DNA of 64,000 nt from Rhodoferax_B ferrireducens_A (GCF_031458075.1 NZ_JAVDXT010000002.1:620001-684000); one strand, 5' to 3'; counted from the stretch's first letter, positions 45,956 to 55,300 are shown. The notes: a model not told the origin generated them from the sequence alone. A program made the numbers and translations.

Positions 45956-45981
45956 GGTTTTCCCCCAAAAGGTGGAAAACC
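45956..45981. other. Perfect hairpin after the LivJ-like gene
   Basis: GGTTTTCC, ten-base loop, GGAAAACC. It lies about 28 bases after the stop and could be a terminator or processing site, but lacks a T-run. Confidence 0.45.
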
Positions 45982-46051
45982 GGGGTGACGTGGTGCCGGG
46001 GCGCGTCTATCGTTGGACGACATTCAAAATGACCCAATGAGAGGCAGCGCC

Positions 46052-46096
46052 ATGAACTCCTATCCACCAGCCGCAATACGCGGGACCGCAGCATGA
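46052..46096 (+). CDS. Possible 14-residue peptide
   Basis: ATG after a good GAGAGG site, encoding MNSYPPAAIRGTAA; an in-frame ATG at 46037 would add five residues. Its stop overlaps the next tiny frame (ATGA). The chain of overlaps leads into the ATP-grasp pair, so it may be a leader or a ligase substrate. Confidence 0.3.
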   Translation: MNSYPPAAIRGTAA

Positions 46097-46149
46097 CGCA
46101 GCACGCTGTGCGGACGCGCCGAGTGCATATTCCACGGAGCCCGGCATGA
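46093..46149 (+). CDS. Possible 18-residue basic peptide
   Basis: Encodes MTQHAVRTRRVHIPRSPA. Start overlaps the previous tiny frame and its stop overlaps the ATG of the 243-residue gene, giving an uninterrupted chain of ATGA junctions. It could couple translation or be a peptide substrate; small size makes chance possible. Confidence 0.3.
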   Translation: MTQHAVRTRRVHIPRSPA

Positions 46150-46877
46150 ACCCGGTGGTCCTGGTGCTGGCCCATGCCGAAGACGATGGCGCGGCCTCGG
46201 TCGCCGCCTCGGTGCGCAGCCTGCTGCAGCCGCGCCACCACCGCACCGAAGTCTGGGGCGTGCGGCCCGAAACCCTGGGCCAGGCCAGCTGGTCGCACAC
46301 CGTGGACAGCCATGGCCGGCCGCACACCTGTCTGGCCCTGCCGGGCCGCCCCGAGCTGGACAGCACGCAGATCCGCGCCGTGTTCAACCGCATCCAGCAC
46401 CTGCCTATCCCCCCCAGCACCCACGCCAGCGCACAAGACCATGCGCAAGCCGAGCGCGAGTTCCAGGCGCTGGTGCTGAGCTGGCTGGCCGCCTGCGGCG
46501 ACCGCGCGGTGCAGCCCCTGCGCAACCAACCCTGGCTGACGCCCCAGCTGCCAGTGCTGCAATGGGCGGCCGCTGCCACCCGCTGCGGCCTGCAGGTGGC
46601 GGCCCGCGATACCGCTGCCTCGGCCGAACCCTGGGACGCCACCGTGCTGGTGGCCGGCACCCACACCACCGGCATCCTGGCCACCCGCTTCGGCGTGGCC
46701 TGCATTGCCACCGCCCAGACCCTGGGTTTCCGGGTGCTGGAGTTCCGCTTCGTGCGCCGCGACGATAGGGTGGAGTTGGTCGACGTGTCGCCGCACCCCG
46801 ACCTCCGCGACATGGAAGACATCGATGCCGTCGCCCTGTGCATCGCCGACCTGACGGAGACGGTGGTCACGGCATGA
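46146..46877 (+). CDS. Shortened ATP-grasp-like partner protein
   Basis: A 243-residue protein. Its first 140 residues resemble the N-terminal pre-ATP-grasp part of RimK/MvdD-type ligases (LDSTQIRAVFNRIQHLP, then AEREFQALVLSWLAACGDRA). The last 70 residues align by eye with the C-lobe of the next protein (GFRVLEFRFVRRDDRVELVD against GLHVSGIDLRLCPDGEYVCF). The ATP-binding middle is missing and the Mg ligand pair E-x-N reads D-V-S. It is probably a catalytically dead relative acting with its neighbour. GGAG ribosome site; ATGA overlap downstream. Function unknown. Confidence 0.65.
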   Translation: MNPVVLVLAHAEDDGAASVAASVRSLLQPRHHRTEVWGVRPETLGQASWSHTVDSHGRPHTCLALPGRPELDSTQIRAVFNRIQHLPIPPSTHASAQDHAQAEREFQALVLSWLAACGDRAVQPLRNQPWLTPQLPVLQWAAAATRCGLQVAARDTAASAEPWDATVLVAGTHTTGILATRFGVACIATAQTLGFRVLEFRFVRRDDRVELVDVSPHPDLRDMEDIDAVALCIADLTETVVTA

Positions 46878-47764
46878 TCCTGGTCTACGGCCCAGGTACC
46901 GATCCTTCGATCCAGCACCTGGTTGCCGCTTTGCAGGCAGCCGCAGCGCGTTACCAGTTGCTGGACATGGGCGATCTGGACCAGGCCGCGCTGCACATCG
47001 AAGTCGGGCCGCAGGGCCTGCACGGCGTGCTCACGGTAGACGGCCAGCAAATCGCGCTGGACGCCATCCGCGCCATCTATGTGTACCCGCAGCTACCGGC
47101 CTATGTGCAGAGCAGCCGCTCCCGGCTGGCGCTGCACCAGCAGCTGCTGGCCTGGCTCGACATGGTGCCCGGTGTGGTGGTGAACCGGCCCGCCGCACTG
47201 CAGGCCAATGCCTGCAAGCCCTGGCAGGCCCAGCGCATCGGGGAGGCCGGCTTTCTGGTGCCACCCATGCTGGTGACGTCCGACGAGGCCGAGGCCTACG
47301 CCTTTTTACAAACCCACGGGCTGGCGGTGTTCGAATCCGCCAGCGGCGTGCACACCACCGTGTCGGCGCAGGACGGTGGCTGGCTTGCCCACATGCAACA
47401 CCAGGCCCCGCTGCCCAGCCAGTTCCAGGCCTATGTGCCAGGCGTGGATGTGCGGGTCCATGTGATCGGCCAGCAGGTGTTCGCTGCCAAGGCCCGCAAC
47501 GGCACCATAGGCTCCCGCCAGGCCTACGGCAGCGAGGCCTTTGTGCAGGCCGTGGCCACCAGCTTGCCCATCACCGTGGAGTCGCAGTGCGCGGCCATGT
47601 CTGCGTCCATGGGTTTGCATGTGTCGGGCATCGATCTGCGCCTGTGCCCGGACGGCGAGTACGTGTGCTTCGAGGTCAACTCTGCGCCCACCTACCGCGA
47701 CCTGGAGCAGCAAAGCGGCTTGCTCCTGACCGCCGCACTGGCCCAGTTGCTCATGGGTTTATAA
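46874..47764 (+). CDS. ATP-grasp ligase (RimK/glutathione-synthase-like)
   Basis: A 296-residue enzyme likely to join a carboxylate to an amine using ATP. The N-terminal domain (LDAIRAIYVYPQLPAYV, then LHQQLLAWLDMVPGVVVNRP) leads into the ATP-grasp core (RIGEAGFLVPPMLVTSDEAE; FQAYVPGVDVRVHVIGQQVF), and the metal-binding end reads CFEVNSAPTYRDLEQQSG with E and N intact. It is co-translated with the shortened relative upstream, so a heterodimer is likely. Substrate unknown; the nearby tiny frames are candidate peptide substrates. Confidence 0.8.
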   Translation: MILVYGPGTDPSIQHLVAALQAAAARYQLLDMGDLDQAALHIEVGPQGLHGVLTVDGQQIALDAIRAIYVYPQLPAYVQSSRSRLALHQQLLAWLDMVPGVVVNRPAALQANACKPWQAQRIGEAGFLVPPMLVTSDEAEAYAFLQTHGLAVFESASGVHTTVSAQDGGWLAHMQHQAPLPSQFQAYVPGVDVRVHVIGQQVFAAKARNGTIGSRQAYGSEAFVQAVATSLPITVESQCAAMSASMGLHVSGIDLRLCPDGEYVCFEVNSAPTYRDLEQQSGLLLTAALAQLLMGL

Positions 47765-47779
47765 GAAATGTGCATCCGG

Positions 47780-47821
47780 CGCTGATATAGCCTGCGCAAG
47801 AAGCTATATAAATAATAGCAA
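47780..47821 (-). repeat. Family A repeat, reverse orientation
   Basis: GCGCTGATATAGCCTGCGCA then AGAAGCTATATAAATAATAG: the mirror of the family opening. It follows the ATP-grasp gene stop. Confidence 0.55.
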
Positions 47822-47843
47822 TTGAGGCGGCGGCTGTGCATCC

Positions 47844-47874
47844 CTGGTGCATCGCAGCGATGCCCAGGCACCAG
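47844..47874. other. Stepped hairpin
   Basis: CTGGTGC and GCACCAG enclose ATCGC-A-GCGAT. It may end the ATP-grasp transcript. The stretch 47875-48032 up to the riboswitch should hold the promoter of the guanidine operon; I see nothing else there. Confidence 0.4.
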
Positions 47875-48032
47875 CGGGGTGCGGCGCCGGCTGGCACCCG
47901 GGGCTCCGTCGACCCGCTGCACCAGGGTTCTCACTGGGCGCCGCCCGCAATCGGCGGCTCTGGCTCAACTGGCATTGAATTTGCATGCTCCTCTGCCGCG
48001 GGGGCAGCCACACTGGATTGCTTCTACAAATG

Positions 48033-48146
48033 ACCGCTAGGGTTCCGGCTGCTTGATTGCCAAGCGGTGTCTGGTCCGAGAGCAGTCGGCCAGCAGCGGC
48101 TTCTACCGCTGCAGGCTCCACGGCGGGACAAAAGCCCGGGAGGTTC
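48033..48146 (+). promoter_or_regulatory. Guanidine-I (ykkC) riboswitch
   Basis: Matches the conserved ykkC class blocks in order: CTAGGGTTCCG (48038-48048), CTGGTCCGAGAG (48071-48082), and CACGGCGGGACAAAAGCCCG with GGAG following (48119-48142). Between them are the two variable helices. In this established class guanidinium binding turns downstream genes on. After it, GGGAG near 48138 can pair with CTCCC near 48166, a possible expression platform. It precedes the importer, deiminase, carboxylase and hydrolase genes. Confidence 0.93.
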
Positions 48147-48199
48147 ACTTCGTAATCGAGGTGGTCTCCCGCATTTGTCCCTCAACCTGGAGCCCTGCT

Positions 48200-49207
48200 A
48201 TGTCTTCTTCTTTCCTGTCGATGTCCCGCGCGTTCAAACGCAGCGTTGCCGCTACCTGCATGCTGCTGGCCGGTGTGGCCGCCACCAGCGTCGCCACGCC
48301 CGCCGCCGCCGAAGTCAAGGTCGGCCTGTCTGACTGGCCGGGCTGGGTCGCCTGGTATGTGGCCGAGCAAAAAGGCTTCTTCAAGAAGCATGGCGCTGAC
48401 GTCAAGCTCGTCTGGTTTGCCAACTACACCGATTCCATCGGCGCGCTGTCTTCGGGCCAACTGGACGCGAACTCGCAAACCTGGTCCGACACCCTGGGCC
48501 CGCTGGCCAAGGGCCTGCCGCTGAAGGCGATTCTGGTGAACGACAACTCGGCCGGCAACGACGCGCTGATGGTCGGCCCCAAGATCACCTCCTTCGCCCA
48601 GCTCAAGGGCAAGAAGGTGGCGCTGGAGCAGTACAGCATTTCGCACTTTGTGCTGGCCACGGCGCTGGCCAAGAACGGCATGAAGCTGGGCGACGTGAAG
48701 ATCGTCAACCTGTCCGCCGGTGACGCCGCCGCCGCTTTCATCAGCGGCAAGGTCGATGCCGCCGTGCTGTGGAACCCCTGGGTGCACCAGATCGAAGCCA
48801 GCGGCAAGGGCAAGCCACTGTTCACTTCCAAGGACATGCCCGGCCTGGTGCCCGACCTGCTGGTGGCGCAAGACAAAGCCATCCAGACCAAGCGCAAGGA
48901 GCTGGTCGGCATGATCAAGGCCTGGTTCGAGACCGAGAAGTTCATCCGCGAGCAACCCGCCGAAGCCGCCAAGATCATGTCCAAGGTGGTCAGCATGTCG
49001 CCCGAGGAATACACCGTGTTCCTGCCCGGCACCAAGTTCTTCGACGCCGCCGCCAACACCCAGGCGTTTGACGCCAAGAATGCCTTGTCGCTGTCCAGCA
49101 CCGCGCCGACCATCGCCGCTTTTCTGACCCAGTACAAGCTGATCGACGGCAAGCCCGATGCCGCCAAGGGCATAGACGGCACCCTGGTCCAAGACGCGCT
49201 GAAGTAA
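48200..49207 (+). CDS. Guanidine-operon ABC importer, substrate-binding protein
   Basis: A 335-residue periplasmic binding protein of the nitrate/taurine/sulfonate (SsuA/TauA-like) family. A Sec signal peptide ends at A37 (SVATPAAA). KVGLSDWPGWVAWYVAEQKG and FANYTDSIGALSSGQLDANS are family blocks. As first gene after a guanidine-I riboswitch and in front of guanidine catabolic genes, guanidine is the inferred ligand. Start at 48200 has GGAG upstream; frame extension to 48053 would run through the riboswitch. Confidence 0.92.
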   Translation: MSSSFLSMSRAFKRSVAATCMLLAGVAATSVATPAAAEVKVGLSDWPGWVAWYVAEQKGFFKKHGADVKLVWFANYTDSIGALSSGQLDANSQTWSDTLGPLAKGLPLKAILVNDNSAGNDALMVGPKITSFAQLKGKKVALEQYSISHFVLATALAKNGMKLGDVKIVNLSAGDAAAAFISGKVDAAVLWNPWVHQIEASGKGKPLFTSKDMPGLVPDLLVAQDKAIQTKRKELVGMIKAWFETEKFIREQPAEAAKIMSKVVSMSPEEYTVFLPGTKFFDAAANTQAFDAKNALSLSSTAPTIAAFLTQYKLIDGKPDAAKGIDGTLVQDALK

Positions 49208-49217
49208 GGCACGCGCC

Positions 49218-49997
49218 ATGTGGTCGATAAGACTGGCGATCTCGCGTCGCAGTTATGGCTTGCTCGCGCTCATCGGGCTGGTGGTGCCGCTGCTGGGCTG
49301 GGTGCTGATGAGTGCATTTGCCGGCGTCAGCCCGGTGTTTCTGCCGGGTCCGCAGAAGGTGGTGGCGCGCATCCTCACCTGGGCCATGGAAGACGATTTG
49401 CTGGGCGACGCCGCCATCAGCACCTTGCGCGTGGTCGCCGGCTGGGCGCTGTCGGCCTTGTTGGCGCTACCGCTGGGCCTGCTGATCGGCAGCTGGCGCG
49501 CGGTGCAGGCCCTGCTGGAGCCGCTGACCGACTTCATCCGCTACATGCCGGCCGTGGCTTTTATCCCGCTGGTGATGCTGTGGGTGGGCATCGATGAGGG
49601 CGCCAAGGTGGCGATCATCTTCATCGGCACTTTCTTCCAGATGGTGCTGATGGTGGCCGAGGACGTACGCCGCGTGCCCATGGCGCAGATCGAGGCCGCG
49701 CAGACCATGGGCGCCACCCGGCGCGAGGTGCTGGAGAAGGTGATCCTGCCATCGGCCAAACCGGCGCTGCTGGACACCTTGCGCATCACCATGGGCTGCG
49801 CCTGGACCTTCCTGGTCGTCGCCGAGCTGGTGGCGGCAAATTCGGGCCTGGGCTTTGCGATTTTGAAGGCCCAGCGCTTTCTGCAGACCGACAAGATCTT
49901 TGCCGGCATCTTGCTGATCGGCTGCATCGGCCTGGCCATCGACCAGCTGTTCCGCCTGCTGCACCGCAAGGCTTTTCCCTGGATGCACGGACGCTAA
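49218..49997 (+). CDS. Guanidine-operon ABC importer, permease
   Basis: A 259-residue inner-membrane permease with about six helices, of the SsuC/TauC type. The coupling motif EAAQTMGATRREVLEKVILP (the EAA loop that contacts the ATPase) lies at about residues 155-174. It lies ten bases after the binding-protein gene and six bases before the ATPase gene. It would move the bound substrate, presumably guanidinium, into the cytoplasm. Confidence 0.93.
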   Translation: MWSIRLAISRRSYGLLALIGLVVPLLGWVLMSAFAGVSPVFLPGPQKVVARILTWAMEDDLLGDAAISTLRVVAGWALSALLALPLGLLIGSWRAVQALLEPLTDFIRYMPAVAFIPLVMLWVGIDEGAKVAIIFIGTFFQMVLMVAEDVRRVPMAQIEAAQTMGATRREVLEKVILPSAKPALLDTLRITMGCAWTFLVVAELVAANSGLGFAILKAQRFLQTDKIFAGILLIGCIGLAIDQLFRLLHRKAFPWMHGR

Positions 49998-50003
49998 ACA
50001 CCT

Positions 50004-50834
50004 ATGAAGATCGAATGCAAAAACGTCTGGAAGTACTTCGGCCAGACCACAGCGTTGAACGACGTCAACCTGGGCATCGCCGACAACGAGTTCATCACTC
50101 TGGTTGGCGCTTCCGGCTGCGGCAAGTCCACCTTGCTGCGGACTCTGGCCGGGCTGGAAACCCATAGCCAAGGCGACGTGCTGGTCGATGGCCAGGCCAT
50201 CACCGGGCCCGGCCAGGACCGGGCCATGGTGTTCCAGCACTACAGCCTGTATCCCTGGCTACGCGTGACGGAAAACATCCGCTTCTGCCGCCAGCTGAGT
50301 ACCCACACCCAAGATCGAAGCAGCGCCGATGTGGAGGCTGCCTCCGGCCGGGCCGACGCCTTGTTGCAGCTGATGGGCCTGACGGCCTCGTCCCAGGCCT
50401 ATCCGAACCAGTTGTCGGGCGGCATGCAGCAGCGCGTGGCGATTGCCCGCGCCCTCATGGGCAAGCCGCAGATCCTGCTGATGGACGAGCCCTTTGGCGC
50501 GCTGGACGCGCAGACCCGCGAGGTGATGCACGACCTGATCCTGCATGTGCACCGCCTGGAGCACACCACCATCGTGTTTGTGACCCACGACGTGGAAGAG
50601 GCCATCTACCTCGGCCACCGCGTGGTGCTGATGGCGCCGCGTCCGGGCCGTATCGACTCGATCTACGAAGTGCCCCTGCCGGCCAAGCGCGAACAGGACA
50701 TGAAGCTGGCTCCCGAGTTCCTGCGCCTCAAACGCCAGCTGCTGGACCGCATCCGCGAAACCTCGGGCATGAAAACCGACCTGGACCAATTGCAAAAGCT
50801 CACGCAACTGGCCGAAGAAAGGAACCCTGTATGA
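50004..50834 (+). CDS. Guanidine-operon ABC importer, ATPase
   Basis: A 276-residue ATP-binding subunit of the SsuB/TauB type, driving import from the cytoplasmic face. Walker A GASGCGKST lies at 35-43, the signature LSGGMQQ at 137-143, Walker B ILLMDEP at 157-163 and the H-loop in FVTHDVEEA. It overlaps the following DUF1989 gene by four bases (ATGA). Confidence 0.96.
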   Translation: MKIECKNVWKYFGQTTALNDVNLGIADNEFITLVGASGCGKSTLLRTLAGLETHSQGDVLVDGQAITGPGQDRAMVFQHYSLYPWLRVTENIRFCRQLSTHTQDRSSADVEAASGRADALLQLMGLTASSQAYPNQLSGGMQQRVAIARALMGKPQILLMDEPFGALDAQTREVMHDLILHVHRLEHTTIVFVTHDVEEAIYLGHRVVLMAPRPGRIDSIYEVPLPAKREQDMKLAPEFLRLKRQLLDRIRETSGMKTDLDQLQKLTQLAEERNPV

Positions 50835-51574
50835 ACCCCATCCCCGCCAACAAGCTGCTGTGGGAGGAACACCTCCCCGGCGGCAACCACTGGTCCGGCC
50901 GGTTGCGCCGCGGCACCGCCTTGCGCCTGACCGACCTGCAAGGCGGCGCCAATGTGTCCGCGTTGTTCTTCAACGCCGAGCAGCCGCTGGAGCGCTACAA
51001 CATGCCCGACACCTTGAAGTCGCAGCACACCGCCTTCCTCACCGCCGGCTATGTGTGCCAATCGGACATGGGCCGTGTGCTGTGCTCGATCACCGCCGAC
51101 AGCCTGGGCTGGCACGACACCTGGTGCGGTGTCAGCGACGCGGCCATGGTGCTGGCCCAGTACGGTGAGAAGCGCTACCAGCAGCACCGCAACGCCATGC
51201 ACCGCAATGGCCGCGACAACCTGCTGATCGAGCTGGCCAAGTGGGGCCTGCGCGCGCGCGACCTGGTGCCCAGCGTCAACTTCTTCAGCAAGGTGGTGCC
51301 CGATGCGGAAGGTGCATTGACCCATCTGCCCGGTCACAGCGTGAAGGGCAGCTATGTGGATCTGCGCTTCGAGATGGACACCCTGGTCGTGCTCAGTAGT
51401 GCACCGCATCCGCTGGATGCGAACCCCGTTTACGCGCCCGCCGATGTGCAACTCAGCGCCTACCGCGCCGACGCTGTGGCCGCCGACGACGCCTGCCGCA
51501 CCCAGTGCGCGCAGAACGGCCGCGCCTTCACCAATACCGAACGCTACGTAGCGTCCACTGGAGTGGCAGCATGA
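50831..51574 (+). CDS. Carboxyguanidine deiminase subunit (urea carboxylase-associated, DUF1989)
   Basis: A 247-residue protein long annotated as urea carboxylase-associated protein. Established work shows the two paralogues next to guanidine carboxylase form carboxyguanidine deiminase (CgdAB), turning carboxyguanidine into allophanate and ammonia. Family blocks seen: LLWEEHLPGGNHWSGRLRRG, ANVSALFFNAEQPLERYNMP and the metal-site candidate SLGWHDTWCGVSD. It overlaps both neighbours by four bases. I could not decide whether it is subunit A or B. Confidence 0.9.
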   Translation: MNPIPANKLLWEEHLPGGNHWSGRLRRGTALRLTDLQGGANVSALFFNAEQPLERYNMPDTLKSQHTAFLTAGYVCQSDMGRVLCSITADSLGWHDTWCGVSDAAMVLAQYGEKRYQQHRNAMHRNGRDNLLIELAKWGLRARDLVPSVNFFSKVVPDAEGALTHLPGHSVKGSYVDLRFEMDTLVVLSSAPHPLDANPVYAPADVQLSAYRADAVAADDACRTQCAQNGRAFTNTERYVASTGVAA

Positions 51575-52224
51575 GCAAGCTTTTGGAAAGCACCCTGAAC
51601 CCGGCCAATGCCGTGCTCGACCAGACCTGCATGGCCGGCGACCCCTGGATGGCCACGGTGCGCGCCGGCCAGACCTTCCGCATCCTCGACCTCGAAGGGA
51701 ACCAGGCGGTAGACACGCTGTTCTACAGCGCCGCCAACGCCGAGGAACGTTACAGCGCAGCCGACACCATCGCCCGCAACGGTCAGCTCTACCTGGGCCT
51801 GGGCTCGCGCCTGTACTCCAGCGAAGGCCGTGTCATGCTGAGCATCACCGCCGACACCTGCGGCCGCCACGACACCCTGGGCGGTGCCTGCTCCAGCGAG
51901 AGCAATACCGTGCGCTACGCGCTGGACAAGCGACCCATGCACAGCTGCCGCGACAGCTTCATGCACGCGCTCTGCCACTGCCGTGAGGCGGGAGCGCTGG
52001 GGCTGGGCAAGCGCGACATCGCACCCAACATCAACTTCTTCATGAACGTGCCCGTCACCCCGGAAGGCCACCTCAGCTTTGAAGACGGTATCTCTGGCGC
52101 AGGCAAGTACGTGGAACTGAAGGCCGAGATGGATGTGGTGGTGCTGATCTCCAACTGCCCGCAGCTGAATAACCCCTGCAATGGCTACAACCCGACGCCG
52201 ATCCGCTTGTTGGTATGGGATTGA
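51571..52224 (+). CDS. Carboxyguanidine deiminase, second subunit (DUF1989)
   Basis: A 217-residue paralogue of the preceding protein, with shared blocks GNQAVDTLFYSAANAEERYS, MLSITADTCGRHDTLGGACS and NINFFMNVPVTPEG; the His/Cys residues in CGRHDTLGGAC are candidate metal ligands. Its start overlaps the first subunit's stop (ATGA), ensuring equal synthesis of a heteromeric enzyme. A family A repeat follows directly, between it and the carboxylase gene. Confidence 0.9.
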   Translation: MSKLLESTLNPANAVLDQTCMAGDPWMATVRAGQTFRILDLEGNQAVDTLFYSAANAEERYSAADTIARNGQLYLGLGSRLYSSEGRVMLSITADTCGRHDTLGGACSSESNTVRYALDKRPMHSCRDSFMHALCHCREAGALGLGKRDIAPNINFFMNVPVTPEGHLSFEDGISGAGKYVELKAEMDVVVLISNCPQLNNPCNGYNPTPIRLLVWD

Positions 52225-52290
52225 GTTGCTATTGAATTCGTAGCTGCTGGCGCAGGTACTACCTGCGCCATAGGCCGATTTTCTTTGAAT
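52225..52290 (+). repeat. Family A terminator-like repeat inside the guanidine operon
   Basis: TTGCTATTGAATTCGTAGCT, then CTGGCGCAGG, loop TACTA, CCTGCGCCAT and a T-rich tail. Its orientation would favour termination between the deiminase and carboxylase genes. Confidence 0.75.
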
Positions 52291-52358
52291 TTTGCCCGCG
52301 GGACGACTCGTGGCGCGCTATCCACTTGGTGGGACGACCCACCCATGAGGACATCCTT

Positions 52359-55300
52359 ATGTTCGATACCGTTTTGATCGCCAACCGCGGCGCCATCGCC
52401 TGCCGCGTCATCCGCAGCCTGAAGGCGCTGGGCCTACGCTCGGTGGCCGTGTATTCCGAGGCCGATGCCGATTCGCTGCACGTGGCGCTGGCCGATACCA
52501 GCGTCTGCATAGGCCCGGCACCAGCCGCGCAAAGCTATCTGGACCCGCAGCGCATCCTGGACGCGGCGCGGGCCACGGGGGCCGGGGCCATCCACCCCGG
52601 CTACGGCTTTCTGTCCGAGAACCCGGACTTTGCCCAGGCGTGTGAAGACGCCGGCATCGCCTTCGTCGGCCCCACGCCCGCGCAGATGCGTGCCTTCGGT
52701 TTGAAGCACACCGCCCGCGCGCTGGCCGAGGCCCAGGGTGTGCCGCTGCTGCCCGGCAGCGGTTTGCTCAGCGACCTGGCGCAGGCGCAGAGCGAGGCCG
52801 CACGCATCGGCTACCCGGTGATGCTGAAAAGTACGGCGGGCGGCGGCGGCATCGGCATGCGGCTGATCCGCAACGATGCCGAAATGGGGCCGGCGTTCGA
52901 GGCGGTGCAGCGCCTGGCCCAGGCGAACTTCAAGGACGCGGGCCTGTTCCTGGAAAAGTTTGTCGAACGCGCCCGGCACATCGAGGTGCAGCTGTTCGGC
53001 GATGGCAAAGGCCGGGTGGTGGCACTGGGCGAACGTGACTGCTCGGCGCAGCGGCGCAACCAGAAAGTGATCGAAGAAACCCCGGCGCCGGGCCTGTCGG
53101 ACGCCACCCGTGCCGCCTTGCAACAGACCGCCGTGCGCCTGGCCGAGGCGGTGAACTACCGCAGCGCCGGCACGGTGGAGTACGTGCTGGATGCCGACAC
53201 CGGCGCCTTCTATTTCCTGGAGGTCAACACCCGCCTGCAGGTCGAGCACGGCGTGACCGAGCAGGTCACCGGCGTGGACCTGGTGGCCTGGATGCTGAAG
53301 CTGGCGCGTGGCGACGACTTCGCGCTGGACGTGCCGGCGCCACAGGGTGCATCTATCCAGGTGCGGCTCTACGCCGAAGACCCCGCGCGCAACTTCCAGC
53401 CATGCGCCGGTGGCTTGACCGAGGTGGTGTTTCCAGCAGACGCGCGCATCGAAACCTGGGTCGCCACCGGCAGCGAAGTGCCGCCCAATTACGACCCGAT
53501 GATCGCCAAGCTCATCGTCACCGGCAGCGACCGCTTTGACGCCGTCGCCAAGCTGCAGGCCGCGCTGGCGGCCACGCGCCTGGCGGGCATAGAAACCAAT
53601 CTGCGCTATCTGCGCACCGTTGCCGCCGATCCGGTGTTTGTCGAGGGCCGCATGGTCACGCGCAGCCTGGCCGATCTGCACTACCAACCGCAGGCGCTGG
53701 AGGTGCTGGAGGCCGGTGTGCAGACCACCGTGCAAGACCACCCGGGCCGCGTGGGCTACTGGGCGGTGGGCGTACCGCCGAGTGGGCCGATGGACGATCT
53801 GGCCATGCGCCTGGCGAACCGGCTGGTGGGCAATGCGCCGGATGCTGCTGCGCTGGAATGCACCCTCAGCGGCCCGAGTCTGCGCTTGCATGCCGATACG
53901 CTGGTGGCGGTCTGCGGCGCGGCGATGGCGGTCAGCGTCGACGGCGTGGCGCTGCCCCTGTGGCAGTCCCACCTCATCAAAGCAGGTTCCGTGCTGAAGC
54001 TCGGCGCGGTGCAGGGCGCGGGCGCCCGTACCTACCTGGCGCTGCGCGGCGGGCTGGACGTGCCGCTGTACCTGGGCAGCCGATCCACCTTCACGCTGGG
54101 CCAATTCGGCGGCCATGCGGGCCGCACGCTGCGGGTGGGCGACATGCTGCACATTGGCGTGAATGCCGTTGCCGAACCGTTGGCGGCCTTGCCTGCCGAG
54201 GTGGTGCCGGTGTACCAAAACCACTGGGACATCGCTGTGCTCTACGGCCCACACGGTGCGCCCGACTTTTTCACCGATGGCGATGTGCAGATGTTCTTTG
54301 GCACCGACTGGCAGGTGCACTACAACTCCAGCCGCACGGGGGTACGCCTCATCGGCCCCAAGCCGGAATGGGCGCGGCGCGATGGCGGCGAAGCCGGGCT
54401 GCACCCGTCCAACATCCACGACAACGCTTACGCCATCGGCGCCATCGATTTCACCGGCGACATGCCTGTCATCCTGGGGCCCGATGGCCCCAGCCTCGGC
54501 GGCTTTGTCTGCCCGGCCGTGGTGCTGGCCAGCGAGCGCTGGAAGATGGGCCAGCTGCGCCCCGGCGACAGCGTGCGCTTCCGCTGCGTGACCGCAGACG
54601 AGGCCCTGGCCCTGCACGCCGCGCAGGAGCGACGCATTGCCGAACTGACCTGGACTCCGCCCGCGATTCCCCAGCGCAGCGAGGCCGTGGGCTCGCCCAT
54701 CCTGGCCCAGCGCGCCGCCCAGGGCGAGCGCCCGGCCCTGGTGCTGCGCCAGGCCGGCGACCGCTATGTGCTGGTCGAGCTGGGCGACGCGGTGCTGGAT
54801 ATTGCGCTGCGCCTGCGCGTGCACGGCCTGATGCAGTCCCTGCAGGCGCAAAAGCTGCCGGGCATCGTCGATCTGACCCCCGGCATCCGTTCGCTGCAAA
54901 TACATTTCGAGCCGCTGGCGCTCAGCGTATCTGCGCTGATAGCTGCGATTTTTGTAGCAGATGATGCGCTGGGCGATACCGATGACCTGGTGGTGCCCTC
55001 GCGCACCGTCTACCTGCCACTGAGCTGGGACGACAGCGCCACCCGGCTGGCGATCGAGAAATACATGCAGTCGGTGCGGCCCGATGCGCCTTGGTGCCCG
55101 AGCAATATCGAGTTCATCCGCCGCATCAACGGCCTGGACAGCATTGCCGAAGTCCAGCGCACGGTGTTCGACGCGCGCTACCTGGTGCTGGGCCTGGGCG
55201 ATGTCTACCTGGGCGCGCCCGTGGCGACGCCATTGGACCCGCGGCACCGCCTGGTGACCACCAAGTACAACCCGGCGCGCACCTGGACGCCGGAGAACGC

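Noticed and set aside
45956..45981. Intrinsic terminator of the LivJ-like gene
   Set aside because: The stem is perfect but there is no T-run after it on either strand, so I list it only as a hairpin.
48053..48199. Longer start for the guanidine-binding protein
   Set aside because: It would translate the riboswitch; the 48200 start gives a proper signal peptide.
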